A stretch of 40,896 nt of DNA, taken from positions 1-40,896 of the forward strand of contig JAEYOL010000262.1 of assembly GCA_023411775.1 (NCBI GenBank), written 5' to 3'. The translations under genes were made by a program, and so were the position numbers. The notes beneath the pieces are model-generated. The model worked only from the letters and a program-made list of their open reading frames with translations. It made no database searches and was not told where the DNA came from. Numbering within the stretch: position 1 is the stretch's first letter; each line of letters opens with the position of its first letter. Origin of the DNA: Bacteroidota bacterium. GTDB taxonomy: Bacteria > Bacteroidota > Bacteroidia > Chitinophagales > Chitinophagaceae. Below are positions 32,672-40,760 of this stretch, one piece after another.

Positions 32672-34219
32672 CTAATACCTCGCCGCTTTCCCAGTCCCCG
32701 GCGTAGATTCCTTGATAAACTGGCGAATATCCTCGTTGGCGGTTTCCAGGTCCTGTTTGCGCAGGTACATCATATGCCCGCTGCGGTAGCCCTTCCAGCT
32801 CAGGCGCTCCTTTAGTTTACCCGCGGCATCCATCTGCCAGAGATTGTACTTGGCATTGAAATAATCACAGGCGCCATCATAATAACCCGACTGCACCATC
32901 ACATGCAGGAAAGGATTCTGGGCCATGGCCTGGCGCAGGTTCTCACCCGTACGGTCGCCGCTGCGGTCCCAGGGATGCACATTCCCAAACATCAGGTATT
33001 TCAGGTCGGTTTTGTAGTTGAGATCGTTGCGCAGGTACATATTGATAGCAGGCGTAAAGGAATGCAGCCAGGAGGTGAGCTCCGCGTTGAAATCGGGTCG
33101 CTCACCGGCATCACCGCGGTCGATACCACGGTAGCGGGAGTCGAGCCGGCCTACGGTAAATCCTTTATCACGTAACAGTTCTTTCCAGAAAAAATTCAGG
33201 GGCACATCCAGGTTGTGCTGCAGGATCACTTTGGCAGAAAGACCGGAATAACGCGCCATCTTTTCGGCTATCTGTTTTTTCTTTTCATCTCCCAGCGAGC
33301 TACCCAGGCTCATGGCGGGGATCAGCTCATGGATGGTAAAATTCTCTACCTCGGGCAGCATGTCGACCAGGTCTTTTTGTTGCAGGTCGGCCGGCAGTAC
33401 TTTATGATCCCAGGCTGTAGCGGCAAAATAGGGGAGACGAAGCGCCGCTTCCACGGGGCCGCCACGCTCGATACCCAGGTCGGTGGGTGATACCAGGATC
33501 ACACCGTTCAGGTACATCCATTGCGCATTCTGCAGCTCCAGCGCCAGGCCCGATACACGGGTGGTGCCATAGCTTTCGCCGATTAGGTATTTGGGAGATG
33601 CCCAGCGGTTGTTGCGGGTCACAAAAGTGTTGATCCACTCGGCCAGGTATTTTATATCGGCACGTACACCAAAAAATTTGCTACCCGGGATATCCTTGCT
33701 GACGGCTCTTGAATAACCCGTGTTCACGGGATTGACAAATACGATATCGGCCACATCCAGGATGGAGTATGGATTTTCCTTTATTCCATATGGCTGTACG
33801 GGATAACCTTCGTCATCGATATTGAGCAGGCGCGGACCAGTATAGGCAATATGCATCCATACAGAAGCGGAGCCGGGACCACCGTTGAAAGAGATCACCA
33901 GTGGCCTGGAGGCACGGTCCTTCACATCGCTGCGTTCATAATAGGTGTAGAATAAGCCGGCGAGGGTCTTGCCTTCCTCATCCCATACGGGCATGGTGCC
34001 GGTGGTGGCTTTGTAGGGGATCCGCTGGCCTTTGATGGTTACTGCATGTTCGGTAACAACAGTTTTGTCGGGATTGAAAACAATATTCGGGAGGTTGGTT
34101 TTTTCCTCCTTCACCGCAGGCTTTTCTTCCTGGCGGGGCTGAGGCGCCGCTGACCTCGGCTGTGCGGATATTTCGCTAAAAATGCTGAAAAAAAGAACGG
34201 CAAAAAGAAATTTTCTCAT
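32672..34219 (-). CDS. Secreted S10-family serine carboxypeptidase-like hydrolase
   Basis: The 515-residue protein has a signal peptide (FLFAVLFFSIFSEISAQ) and a polar Pro/Glu/Lys linker. The alpha/beta-hydrolase core has the S10 signature SFNGGPGSASVWMH (oxyanion hole, about residues 110-123), nucleophile S216 in LIGESYGTTR, a likely Asp in GYYDGACDYF and the catalytic His in RSGHMMYL. It should cut C-terminal residues from peptides in the periplasm or outside. It stands alone as a unit. The gene appears richer in GC than its neighbours, suggesting different codon use. Confidence 0.92.
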   Translation of the reverse strand: MRKFLFAVLFFSIFSEISAQPRSAAPQPRQEEKPAVKEEKTNLPNIVFNPDKTVVTEHAVTIKGQRIPYKATTGTMPVWDEEGKTLAGLFYTYYERSDVKDRASRPLVISFNGGPGSASVWMHIAYTGPRLLNIDDEGYPVQPYGIKENPYSILDVADIVFVNPVNTGYSRAVSKDIPGSKFFGVRADIKYLAEWINTFVTRNNRWASPKYLIGESYGTTRVSGLALELQNAQWMYLNGVILVSPTDLGIERGGPVEAALRLPYFAATAWDHKVLPADLQQKDLVDMLPEVENFTIHELIPAMSLGSSLGDEKKKQIAEKMARYSGLSAKVILQHNLDVPLNFFWKELLRDKGFTVGRLDSRYRGIDRGDAGERPDFNAELTSWLHSFTPAINMYLRNDLNYKTDLKYLMFGNVHPWDRSGDRTGENLRQAMAQNPFLHVMVQSGYYDGACDYFNAKYNLWQMDAAGKLKERLSWKGYRSGHMMYLRKQDLETANEDIRQFIKESTPGTGKAARY

Positions 34220-34339
34220 GTAACTGCATTGGTTTTAAAGCTTGAAAAATAAGTGAGAGTGAATTTAAAGGTTTATTCGAGTATTTATTTCACCAAAAGA
34301 AAACTATTCGTATTTTAAGCCCAAAATCTATAATTCACC

Positions 34340-34690
34340 ATGCGAAAGTATCCCATCTTAATTCTGTTGACCGGGGCTGTGTTTGCATTTTCCTATTGCA
34401 GCAGTTCCAAAAAAGCAGCAAAAGCCGAAGCGCCAAAAGTAGCTTATGAAAACAGTATACAAACCCTGGTAGTTGGCAATTGCAGTCCCTGCCATATCCC
34501 GGAAAAAGGCGGTAAGAAAAAAGCATATGACAACTATGCCAACGTAAAAAGCGATATTGATGATATCATCCGTCGCATAGAAATGGAACCACATGAAAGA
34601 GGGTTCATGCCATTTAAGAAGGAAAAATTAAGCGAAAGTACGATCGCTGTTTTCAAGAAATGGAAAGAAGACGGATTGCCGGAAAAATAA
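34340..34690 (+). CDS. Small c-type cytochrome-like lipoprotein
   Basis: The 116-residue protein has a lipoprotein signal (VFAFSYCSSSKK, Cys at about 20) and a single haem c attachment motif NCSPCHIPEKGG, with a possible distal ligand Met in RGFMPFKKEKLS. The short length and final helix (TIAVFKKWKEDGLP) fit the small planctomycete-type/Bacteroidota cytochrome domains. Probably a membrane-anchored electron carrier facing the periplasm. A terminator follows at 34709. Confidence 0.87.
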   Translation: MRKYPILILLTGAVFAFSYCSSSKKAAKAEAPKVAYENSIQTLVVGNCSPCHIPEKGGKKKAYDNYANVKSDIDDIIRRIEMEPHERGFMPFKKEKLSESTIAVFKKWKEDGLPEK

Positions 34691-34708
34691 ATATTAATAA
34701 AACATTAT

Positions 34709-34746
34709 AATGGTGGGTGCCAGTCAAGGTGCCCACCATTTTTTTT
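34709..34746 (+). terminator. Rho-independent terminator after the cytochrome gene
   Basis: AATGGTGGGTGCC (34709-34721) pairs with GGTGCCCACCATT (34728-34740), 13 bp with two G-U pairs, around AGTCAA, followed by a run of T. It is 18 bp after the stop. Confidence 0.9.
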
Positions 34747-34986
34747 ATCAACGTTCGCTCTTCTACTAAGCTGCATAATCTCCAATACGCATATTCGCTC
34801 TATTCCTACTCTCCCATTAGTTTTTATTGTTATTCAAACGCGTTTGTGTAGGATAAACACTACAAGAGGTTTGACATAAGTATTACAATTAAAAGAGGCA
34901 GGAATCTATTTTTTTAGGCCTGGTCATTTTGTTCCTTTACTAAACCAAACTAACCTTATTTATAAAAAGTATCATTTAACGTCCGT

Positions 34987-35856
34987 ATGCGTCAGCTAAA
35001 AATTTCCAAATCAATTACAAGCCGTGAATCGGCCAGCCTGGAAAAATATCTCCAGGAAATCGGTAAAGTGCCCCTGCTTACGGCTGAGGAGGAAGTGCAG
35101 TTGATCAGGGCTGTAAAGAATGGTGACAAAACAGCCCTGGATAAGATCGTGAAAGCAAACCTGCGTTTCGTGGTATCTGTTGCCAAGCAATACCAGGGAC
35201 AGGGTCTTTCCCTTCCGGATCTTATCAACGAGGGTAATATTGGATTGATCAAGTCTGTAGATCGCTTTGACGATACACGAGGATTTAAATTTATCTCTTT
35301 TGCCGTATGGTGGATTCGCCAGAGCATCATCAAAGCCCTGGCTGATCATGCGCGACTGGTACGTTTGCCGCTCAACAAGGTGATCGCTGGTGGCCGCATC
35401 CGCAAAGCAGATTCGTTGCTTGAACAGGAACTCGAAAGAACGCCTTCAGCCGAGGAACTTGCGGAAGTCCTTGATATGGAACTGCATGAAATTACCGCAC
35501 ACCTTAATACAAAAGAACACGTAAGTCTCGATACACCATTTTCGGAAGATGAAGATGGCGGCAGCCTGCTAGATATATTAGAAAATCCGAATGTTGATGG
35601 TACTGATCGCAAACTCGATCATGCCGAATCATTGAAACAGGAGATCGACCGTACACTGCAAATTCTTCCCGAGCGACATAAAGAAATGCTTTGTTATTTC
35701 TACGGAATCGGCGTGGACTACCCGCTTAGTCTTGATGATATTGGGCGTCGTTATGATATAACCCCGGAGCGCGTGAGACAGATCAAAGACAAAGCGATCA
35801 GTAAATTAAGAGCCAGCCAGAATTTTGAACAGCTGCGTTCATATCTTGGTATATAA
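34987..35856 (+). CDS. RpoD/SigA-family sigma factor
   Basis: The 289-residue protein has sigma regions 1.2 (SASLEKYLQEIGKVPLL), 2 (NLRFVVSVAKQY, GLSLPDLINEGNIGLIK, RGFKFISFAVWWIRQSI), 3 (PSAEELAEVLDM) and 4 (LPERHKEMLCYFYGIG, LDDIGRRYDITPERVRQIK). It lacks region 1.1, as Bacteroidota primary sigma factors do. It reads LNKVIAGGRIRKAD where, from memory, the housekeeping Bacteroidota factor has RVGSLNKI, so this may be a second, group-2 paralogue. It ends at a perfect bidirectional terminator. Between 34747 and 34986 lies about 240 bp of AT-rich leader without a clear promoter box. Confidence 0.93.
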   Translation: MRQLKISKSITSRESASLEKYLQEIGKVPLLTAEEEVQLIRAVKNGDKTALDKIVKANLRFVVSVAKQYQGQGLSLPDLINEGNIGLIKSVDRFDDTRGFKFISFAVWWIRQSIIKALADHARLVRLPLNKVIAGGRIRKADSLLEQELERTPSAEELAEVLDMELHEITAHLNTKEHVSLDTPFSEDEDGGSLLDILENPNVDGTDRKLDHAESLKQEIDRTLQILPERHKEMLCYFYGIGVDYPLSLDDIGRRYDITPERVRQIKDKAISKLRASQNFEQLRSYLGI

Positions 35857-35870
35857 TTTTTTTCTTCTGA

Positions 35871-35908
35871 TAAAACTAAAAAGGCCCACACGGGCCTTTT
35901 TAGTTTTA
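35871..35908. terminator. Perfect bidirectional terminator between convergent genes
   Basis: A 17-bp perfect stem (35871-35887 with 35892-35908) with GC core GGCCC/GGGCC, loop ACAC, and A-rich 5' and T-rich 3' flanks. It works in both directions: for the sigma factor gene ending at 35856 and for the minus-strand T9SS protein gene ending at 35931. Confidence 0.95.
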
Positions 35909-35930
35909 AGATAAGGGTTAATGGAAAAGA

Positions 35931-36923
35931 TCAGATCTTGACATAGCGAAGAGTAGTGGCTTCGCCTGTTGATTTATTTTTTATACGCAGGAAATAAACG
36001 CCTTTGGACATAGCAGGTAATTCAACGGTAGCATTGGTCAACCCGGTTGTATGCACCATCGCACCAGCAGCATTGATAACTGATAATTCCTGGTTACGAT
36101 ATTCATTTATCCCGTTAAGGGTGATCCTATTGCCTGTATTCGGAACAGGGAATACAGAAACGCTGCCGCGGTGCGATTCGATTCTTACAGACCTGGTTTC
36201 TGAGAAAGTTGTATTACCATTGAAATCGGTTTGCCTGATTCTATAATATGACGTACCGCTTACGGGTGAGTCATCAGTGGCCTCGTAGCTGTTCAGATCG
36301 GTGGAGTTACCAGCACCTTTTACCTTTTTTATTGCTGTCCAGTTGTCCTGGTTGGTTGAACGCTCCACGGTGAAGTAATCATTATCCGTTTCGGTGGCAG
36401 TCTGCCAGTTGAGCTTTACTTTTTTACCCTCTTCGCGGGTTGTAAAACTTACCATTTTCACAGGAAGTATAGAGGCATAGGCAAATGACACCACCTGGTG
36501 GTTGATCCCATCACCAGAGATAGTGATCTCGATGCTTTTAAAATTCATGGTTGAAATCGTGGCAGTACCGCAATCGCTTTCCGCTCTCCAGGCGCGGCCG
36601 TTGGTCCGAGTTGTTCCAGTACCTGCTTTTTTCGGCAGATTAAAGAATAATGAGCCAGTTTCGTTGGTGATGGTCCCCTGTAAAGTGTATAGATTCTTTG
36701 GTGCATTATTACCCGTGATGGTGATAATGTACTCGAGCTCTACATCATAATTATATCCCCAGGTACAGCTGTTACTGTTGCCATGGACGATCAGTTCAAT
36801 TGGGGCAACATAGACATTGACACTATAGCCCTTTGTAGACTGGATACTAATTTGAGAAAAAGATGACTTTGTGAAAAGAGTAAATACAAGCACTAAGGCA
36901 GATAAGCGTAAAGTTAGTTTCAT
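35931..36923 (-). CDS. Secreted protein with fibronectin-like region and T9SS type A sorting domain
   Basis: The 330-residue protein has a signal peptide (LTLRLSALVLVFTLFTKSSF). The first half is beta-rich with Cys pairs and no match I know. The second part has a typical T9SS stalk (VSFTTREEGKKVKLNWQTAT, TVERSTNQDNWTAIKKV, YYRIRQTDFNGNTTFSE) and a C-terminal sorting domain (SVFPVPNTGNRITL ... GVYFLRIKNKSTGEATTLRYVKI). It should be exported by the type IX system and attached to the cell surface. ATG at 36923 is chosen over an upstream start because it begins the signal peptide. Confidence 0.92.
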   Translation of the reverse strand: MKLTLRLSALVLVFTLFTKSSFSQISIQSTKGYSVNVYVAPIELIVHGNSNSCTWGYNYDVELEYIITITGNNAPKNLYTLQGTITNETGSLFFNLPKKAGTGTTRTNGRAWRAESDCGTATISTMNFKSIEITISGDGINHQVVSFAYASILPVKMVSFTTREEGKKVKLNWQTATETDNDYFTVERSTNQDNWTAIKKVKGAGNSTDLNSYEATDDSPVSGTSYYRIRQTDFNGNTTFSETRSVRIESHRGSVSVFPVPNTGNRITLNGINEYRNQELSVINAAGAMVHTTGLTNATVELPAMSKGVYFLRIKNKSTGEATTLRYVKI

Positions 36924-37259
36924 GGGTTGGAATTGGTTGTTATTAAATCGGAGACAAAACAAGGTAAAACTCCGCTGGATTCATAGTATTTTCTGCAATT
37001 TATTTTCGGATTTTTTCAGTTTTTGTGTATTTAAATGCTAATCAAATATTTATAAACAATGCTTTTTTATCAGCTATCGAAAGATTAAGAGTTTTGGCCT
37101 ACCGTTTCTAAGTGTTTACCATTAAAAATGGGAAACTGAAAACCGCCGGTTTTATTGCCCAAAGGCCTTTATTTAATAAAATTCTCATGCGACATTTCGT
37201 ATTTTTTCGCACCTGTTATCGTAAAAACTGAAGTGGTAAGGGGCCGGGTCGGGAGTTAA
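36924..37259. other. Gene-free stretch of about 335 bp
   Basis: No open frame of interest. It lies upstream of the T9SS gene (minus) and downstream of the DUF998-like gene (minus). Small symmetric elements are AAAACC-GCC-GGTTTT at 37139-37153 and AAAGGCCTTT at 37161-37170; either could be a weak terminator or a regulator site. Confidence 0.5.
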
Positions 37260-37886
37260 TTAACGGGCTCTTTGATGGGTGTAAACTTTGACAGAAACCA
37301 GGCTAAACCAGAGCAGGAAGGCCAGGAAACTAATCTTTTGGATAACGGGTAATGCCCCGATCCAGGATTTGGAGTAATACACATAAGTATTGAGCAGCGC
37401 CAGCAGCAGGCAAATTATGCCGAAGATTATAAAGCCCCAGAGTCTCAGATGAAACATCCCCCATAAGGTCAACGCCATGGATAGCAGGCCAAGCGCCACC
37501 GAAGCATTGATCACGGTATCGTGATTACCTACCGTTAAAAAAGCCAGTACGCCCATCGAGAGAATACCAGACGCGCTGATCCCAGTTTTTGTCCATTTAG
37601 GAAGATCCAGGAGGTTTGGTACGAAATAAGAATAAAGGGCGATACTCAAACAAAGTACTGCCATCGCTGTGATAGCAATGGTTCTGGCTGTATTTGGCAA
37701 CCCGTTTTCGGCGTTTTGGGCCAGCAGGTCACACCAATAATTATGCATCCAGCTGAATCCAACCGAACTACGGTCCACTTCAGAACCGCCGGGATATAAG
37801 TACGCAGCCACGAGATAAAGCAATACATACAGGCAGAACCCGCAAGCGGGCAGGAGTAATACTTTATGTCGGTTGGAAGCATTCAA
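37260..37886 (-). CDS. Six-helix membrane protein (DUF998-like)
   Basis: The 208-residue protein has about six membrane helices, with the conserved loop YPGGSEVDRSSVGFSWMHNYWCDLL after helix 1, which resembles the DUF998 family; that family name is tentative. The function is unknown. Its ATG overlaps the stop of the upstream acetyltransferase by four bases, so the pair is translationally coupled. Confidence 0.75.
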   Translation of the reverse strand: MNASNRHKVLLLPACGFCLYVLLYLVAAYLYPGGSEVDRSSVGFSWMHNYWCDLLAQNAENGLPNTARTIAITAMAVLCLSIALYSYFVPNLLDLPKWTKTGISASGILSMGVLAFLTVGNHDTVINASVALGLLSMALTLWGMFHLRLWGFIIFGIICLLLALLNTYVYYSKSWIGALPVIQKISFLAFLLWFSLVSVKVYTHQRAR

Positions 37887-38353
37887 TTCCTGCTTAATTT
37901 TTTTTCAAGACAAAGTGCGGTATCGTCGCCAATCCATCTTCCATACACCGGCGTGAGTCTAAATCCTTCTTTCTCATAAAAACGTAAAGCTTCCGGTTGC
38001 GGAGTTCCTGTTCTCAATTTAATCAGCTCAAAATTTTTCTCTCTTGCAAAAGTCTCCAGTTGCATCAGCAATTCATGTGCAATGCCAGTGCCCCTGGCCG
38101 ATGGAGCAACATACATCATATCCAGTTCGGCCTCCCGGTCAGAAAGCGGAGAGATTGCGATACTGCCTACCGGCTCATCATTAACAAATGCCAGCCAGAA
38201 CCCTGAACGTGGCCCGGTAAATGCCTCCGATGAGAAAGGCATAGGTGCTTCAAACCCATAACGGAGTTGTATCTCTTCCCAAAGAGCTGCCATCATGCTG
38301 TGTGCCGCCGGGGAAGCGGGATCGGCGGGTGATATGGATACTTTGGTCATCAT
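37883..38353 (-). CDS. GNAT-family N-acetyltransferase
   Basis: The 156-residue protein has the GNAT acetyl-CoA-binding motif A (LDMMYVAPSARGTGIAHELL), the following helix, LIKLRTGTPQPEALRFYEKEGF and the preceding VGSIAISPL strand. The acceptor substrate is unknown. It overlaps the membrane-protein gene by 4 bp. Confidence 0.9.
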   Translation of the reverse strand: MMTKVSISPADPASPAAHSMMAALWEEIQLRYGFEAPMPFSSEAFTGPRSGFWLAFVNDEPVGSIAISPLSDREAELDMMYVAPSARGTGIAHELLMQLETFAREKNFELIKLRTGTPQPEALRFYEKEGFRLTPVYGRWIGDDTALCLEKKLSRN

Positions 38354-38378
38354 GATTCAGAAAATGTAACAATGCTTT

Positions 38379-39656
38379 TTATTCAAACCAGATAAACATC
38401 GATTCAAAATTGAGTGTCATCTTTTCAAACTGACCGATCAGGTCCTGTCCGAAATTGCCGGTGAAATGATTTTCTTCTTTTAAACTTTCTTTCAGCAGTT
38501 CTACCGAATCGAGTTGGATAACCCTATTGCTGATAGTGGTAGAAAAAGGAACCCTGTAACCCCTGATAGTTGTATGACCGCCGGCGCCACCAAACCTGAT
38601 ATCTGTTTCGGGGTAATTCGCGACGATACTGTCTTTGTGTTTTTTGAAATAATTGTCATATAGCATAGTGGAATTAGCACCAGAGTCGAAAGTAAAATTT
38701 CCCTCATCGAGCCTGATAACGGGTGTCAGGAAACTAAGCGCCATATTCTGTTCACGGTGCGCCGATCTTTGAGATGGAACGATAAACTCACCACTGCGGG
38801 TGAGCTGTACTTCCTTCATGGCCTCGATCACCGGGAAACCAATGATGCCATTGATTTGAAATGGGATCTGTGGTATGGCAAGGGCTTCATCCGGCATCAC
38901 CAGGAAGACAGCATTTTTTACAAGGATATCACCCAGGCTAAATTCGGGACACACGCCGATCTTTGATTTGACTTTATTCCCTGTGATGGAACCCACGTCG
39001 ATCACGGTGGTATCCATCATACGTATCTTCAGTTTCTGTGCGGTTGATTCAGTGACCGTGGAGAAATTTGCACCGGTATCAAAAATAAAATCCATCACCA
39101 GGGAATCCAGTTTCAGTTCAAGGTTCTGAAGCCCAAGCTTGTCACGTTTAAGTTTTAATACTGTATGTTCATAGATGATCACCTGTTGGGGTGGCTCTCC
39201 TGCAAGGGCTGCCCAGATCTTTTTCGTATTCTCGTAGTCCTCCACATCTTCTTCCTTTATCTGGCTTTTATTACTGGTCAGCATTTCATCCATGGCTTCG
39301 TCAGCCTCTTTGTATTCAAACAGCTTCGAATGATTCATTTGCCGGGTACGCAATAACCTGTATTTATCCTTGTCCGAGAGTTTTGCATCGTAAAACTTAA
39401 ACAGCGAATCAATTTTGCGATTCGAAGCGGAGAGCCTGTTGAAGACATTGTCAATAACCGCACCCAGTTTTAAGCGATGGAATTCCTGTAAGCTATCGCA
39501 TGCGATTTGGTATTTATCACGGGCAATGAAATAATCGTTTACCTGTAAGAGTGAATCAATTTCATGGTAGACCCGAAGTGAAACTTCTTCAGAGGGGCCT
39601 GGTGTTTGACATGCGCTTAATAAGAATAACAGGAGGGCGTATAGCATTTTTCTCAT
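38379..39656 (-). CDS. Lipoprotein with two aspartyl-protease motifs
   Basis: The 425-residue protein has a lipoprotein signal (ALLLFLLSACQTP, Cys16), then a helix-rich region (about 25-150) and a retropepsin-like region from residue 175. Two D-[T/S]-G active-site motifs are visible in one chain: DFIFDTGANFSTV (D193) and FTFDSGANSTML (D324), each after a beta-strand and followed by a flap-like region (IIGFPVIEA after the first; QDLIGQFEK after the second). Other clan AA bacterial proteins usually show one or two such lobes. A two-lobed protease in one chain is plausible; I infer envelope proteolysis. Confidence 0.85.
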   Translation of the reverse strand: MRKMLYALLLFLLSACQTPGPSEEVSLRVYHEIDSLLQVNDYFIARDKYQIACDSLQEFHRLKLGAVIDNVFNRLSASNRKIDSLFKFYDAKLSDKDKYRLLRTRQMNHSKLFEYKEADEAMDEMLTSNKSQIKEEDVEDYENTKKIWAALAGEPPQQVIIYEHTVLKLKRDKLGLQNLELKLDSLVMDFIFDTGANFSTVTESTAQKLKIRMMDTTVIDVGSITGNKVKSKIGVCPEFSLGDILVKNAVFLVMPDEALAIPQIPFQINGIIGFPVIEAMKEVQLTRSGEFIVPSQRSAHREQNMALSFLTPVIRLDEGNFTFDSGANSTMLYDNYFKKHKDSIVANYPETDIRFGGAGGHTTIRGYRVPFSTTISNRVIQLDSVELLKESLKEENHFTGNFGQDLIGQFEKMTLNFESMFIWFE

Positions 39657-39748
39657 AGCCTGGTATTTGCAGGCATGGAATTTAAGCTATTTTAATGTTT
39701 GGAAAATGATAAAACCCTTGTGTTGAATGTGCTGGTGTCTATAAGCAT

Positions 39749-39887
39749 AAAAAAAGAGGCTGATTCAAAGATTTAGCCGGGAAGGAAGGGAGGCGAAGAT
39801 GTTATCGCATGAATAACTTTTCGGCCTCAGGTTTTGTCAGTCAACTTTATAGTTCCCGCACAAAATTACGATACTGAATCAGCCTCT
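39749..39887 (-). ncRNA. Candidate structured RNA / long terminator hairpin downstream of the Spy-like gene
   Basis: Four inverted repeats are fully nested in 139 bases. Outer: 13 bp (39755-39767 with 39875-39887). Then 6 bp (39778-39783 with 39853-39858), 8 bp with one bulged base (39790-39797 with 39820-39828), and an apical 5 bp (39801-39805 with 39813-39817) with a 7-base loop. On the minus strand the outer stem is followed by seven T at 39755-39749. This fits a rod-like RNA ending at an intrinsic terminator, either a 3' UTR element of the gene at 39899 (its stop is 11 bases upstream) or a free small RNA. No known family was recognised; 6S-like rods are one possibility. Confidence 0.5.
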
Positions 39888-39898
39888 GAGAGGGACTC

Positions 39899-40255
39899 TT
39901 AATATCCTTTAGGTTTTTCTGATTTCTTTTTTTCCATCAGGGCAGTGTACTTAGTTTGCTGCTCCGGTGTCAGAAACTCGAACAACTTTGCCTGTTTTTC
40001 TTTTTTCAGTTCCATCTTTTTTTCTTTCTGTGCTTCCTTGCCCAGGCTGGCATCTTTTTTTAGTTCTTCGAATTTTCCTTCATACTCTTTACTAACGGCA
40101 TCATACTTTTGAATTTGTTCTTCAGTCAGGTTCAGCTCAGTCTTTACTTTTTTATCCCATTCTTTTGCATCCTCTTTCATTTCTTTTGCGGGCTGGGCCA
40201 TAGCAACACCGGCAATCATGCCGGACATCAACAAAGTCAGCATTAACTTTTTCAT
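39899..40255 (-). CDS. Spy/CpxP-like periplasmic helical protein
   Basis: The 118-residue protein has a signal peptide (LMLTLLMSGMIAGVAMAQ) followed by a charged, fully helical body with LNLTEEQIQKYDAVSKEYE and FEFLTPEQQTKYTALMEKKK, the LTxEQ repeats of Spy/CpxP-like and Bacteroidota DUF4890-like proteins. A periplasmic chaperone or stress role is likely. A nested RNA structure follows its stop. Confidence 0.83.
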   Translation of the reverse strand: MKKLMLTLLMSGMIAGVAMAQPAKEMKEDAKEWDKKVKTELNLTEEQIQKYDAVSKEYEGKFEELKKDASLGKEAQKEKKMELKKEKQAKLFEFLTPEQQTKYTALMEKKKSEKPKGY

Positions 40256-40376
40256 AAAATAACTTTTATGGTTAAAAATGATTGTGAACCCTGGGGGAAG
40301 TTGACGTGGCCGGCTAAATCGGGCGCAATTTTTATGCCACCTGAAACGGTATACGCTATTATTTTATGAACGGAAA

Positions 40377-40760
40377 TTATAAGACGAGTTGCTCAAACAA
40401 TTGCTGTAGTGCTTCTTGTGGGTTATTGCAAAATCCAGGGTGAACTTTGGAGGGTTGAACCACTGTGCTACGGGTGGCGGTTAGCCAGCGGAACCGGGAT
40501 GCCATATCCATCTGCCCGATCGGGCCGCTGCCAGGTCCGCCTTTGCAGATCCTTTCGATGGAAAGCAAGTGTTCTTCCACTTCGCTGATATCCAGATTTT
40601 CTGAAAAAGCCGCGAGTTTTTTGACATCAACGCGGTAAAGCATTTGCAGGAATTGCTGGTCCCTGGCATAGAGGATCACCCCCACGTTCATAAACTCCTC
40701 GCGCTCTACACGTGGCACAACCCGTATCACAGCATATTCAAATAATTGTTTTCCTGGCAT
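40377..40760 (-). CDS. DUF3037 protein, partner of a HipA-like kinase gene
   Basis: The 127-residue protein shows the DUF3037 pattern: FEYAVIRVVPRVEREEFMNVGVILY at the N-terminus, a central KLAAFSENLDISEVEEHL helix, and GPGSGPIGQMDMASRFRWLTATRSTVVQPSKVH at the end. The function is unknown. Its first 23 bases overlap the end of a HipA-like kinase gene in another frame; HipA-like kinase plus DUF3037 is a pairing I recall from other genomes. Confidence 0.9.
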   Translation of the reverse strand: MPGKQLFEYAVIRVVPRVEREEFMNVGVILYARDQQFLQMLYRVDVKKLAAFSENLDISEVEEHLLSIERICKGGPGSGPIGQMDMASRFRWLTATRSTVVQPSKVHPGFCNNPQEALQQLFEQLVL

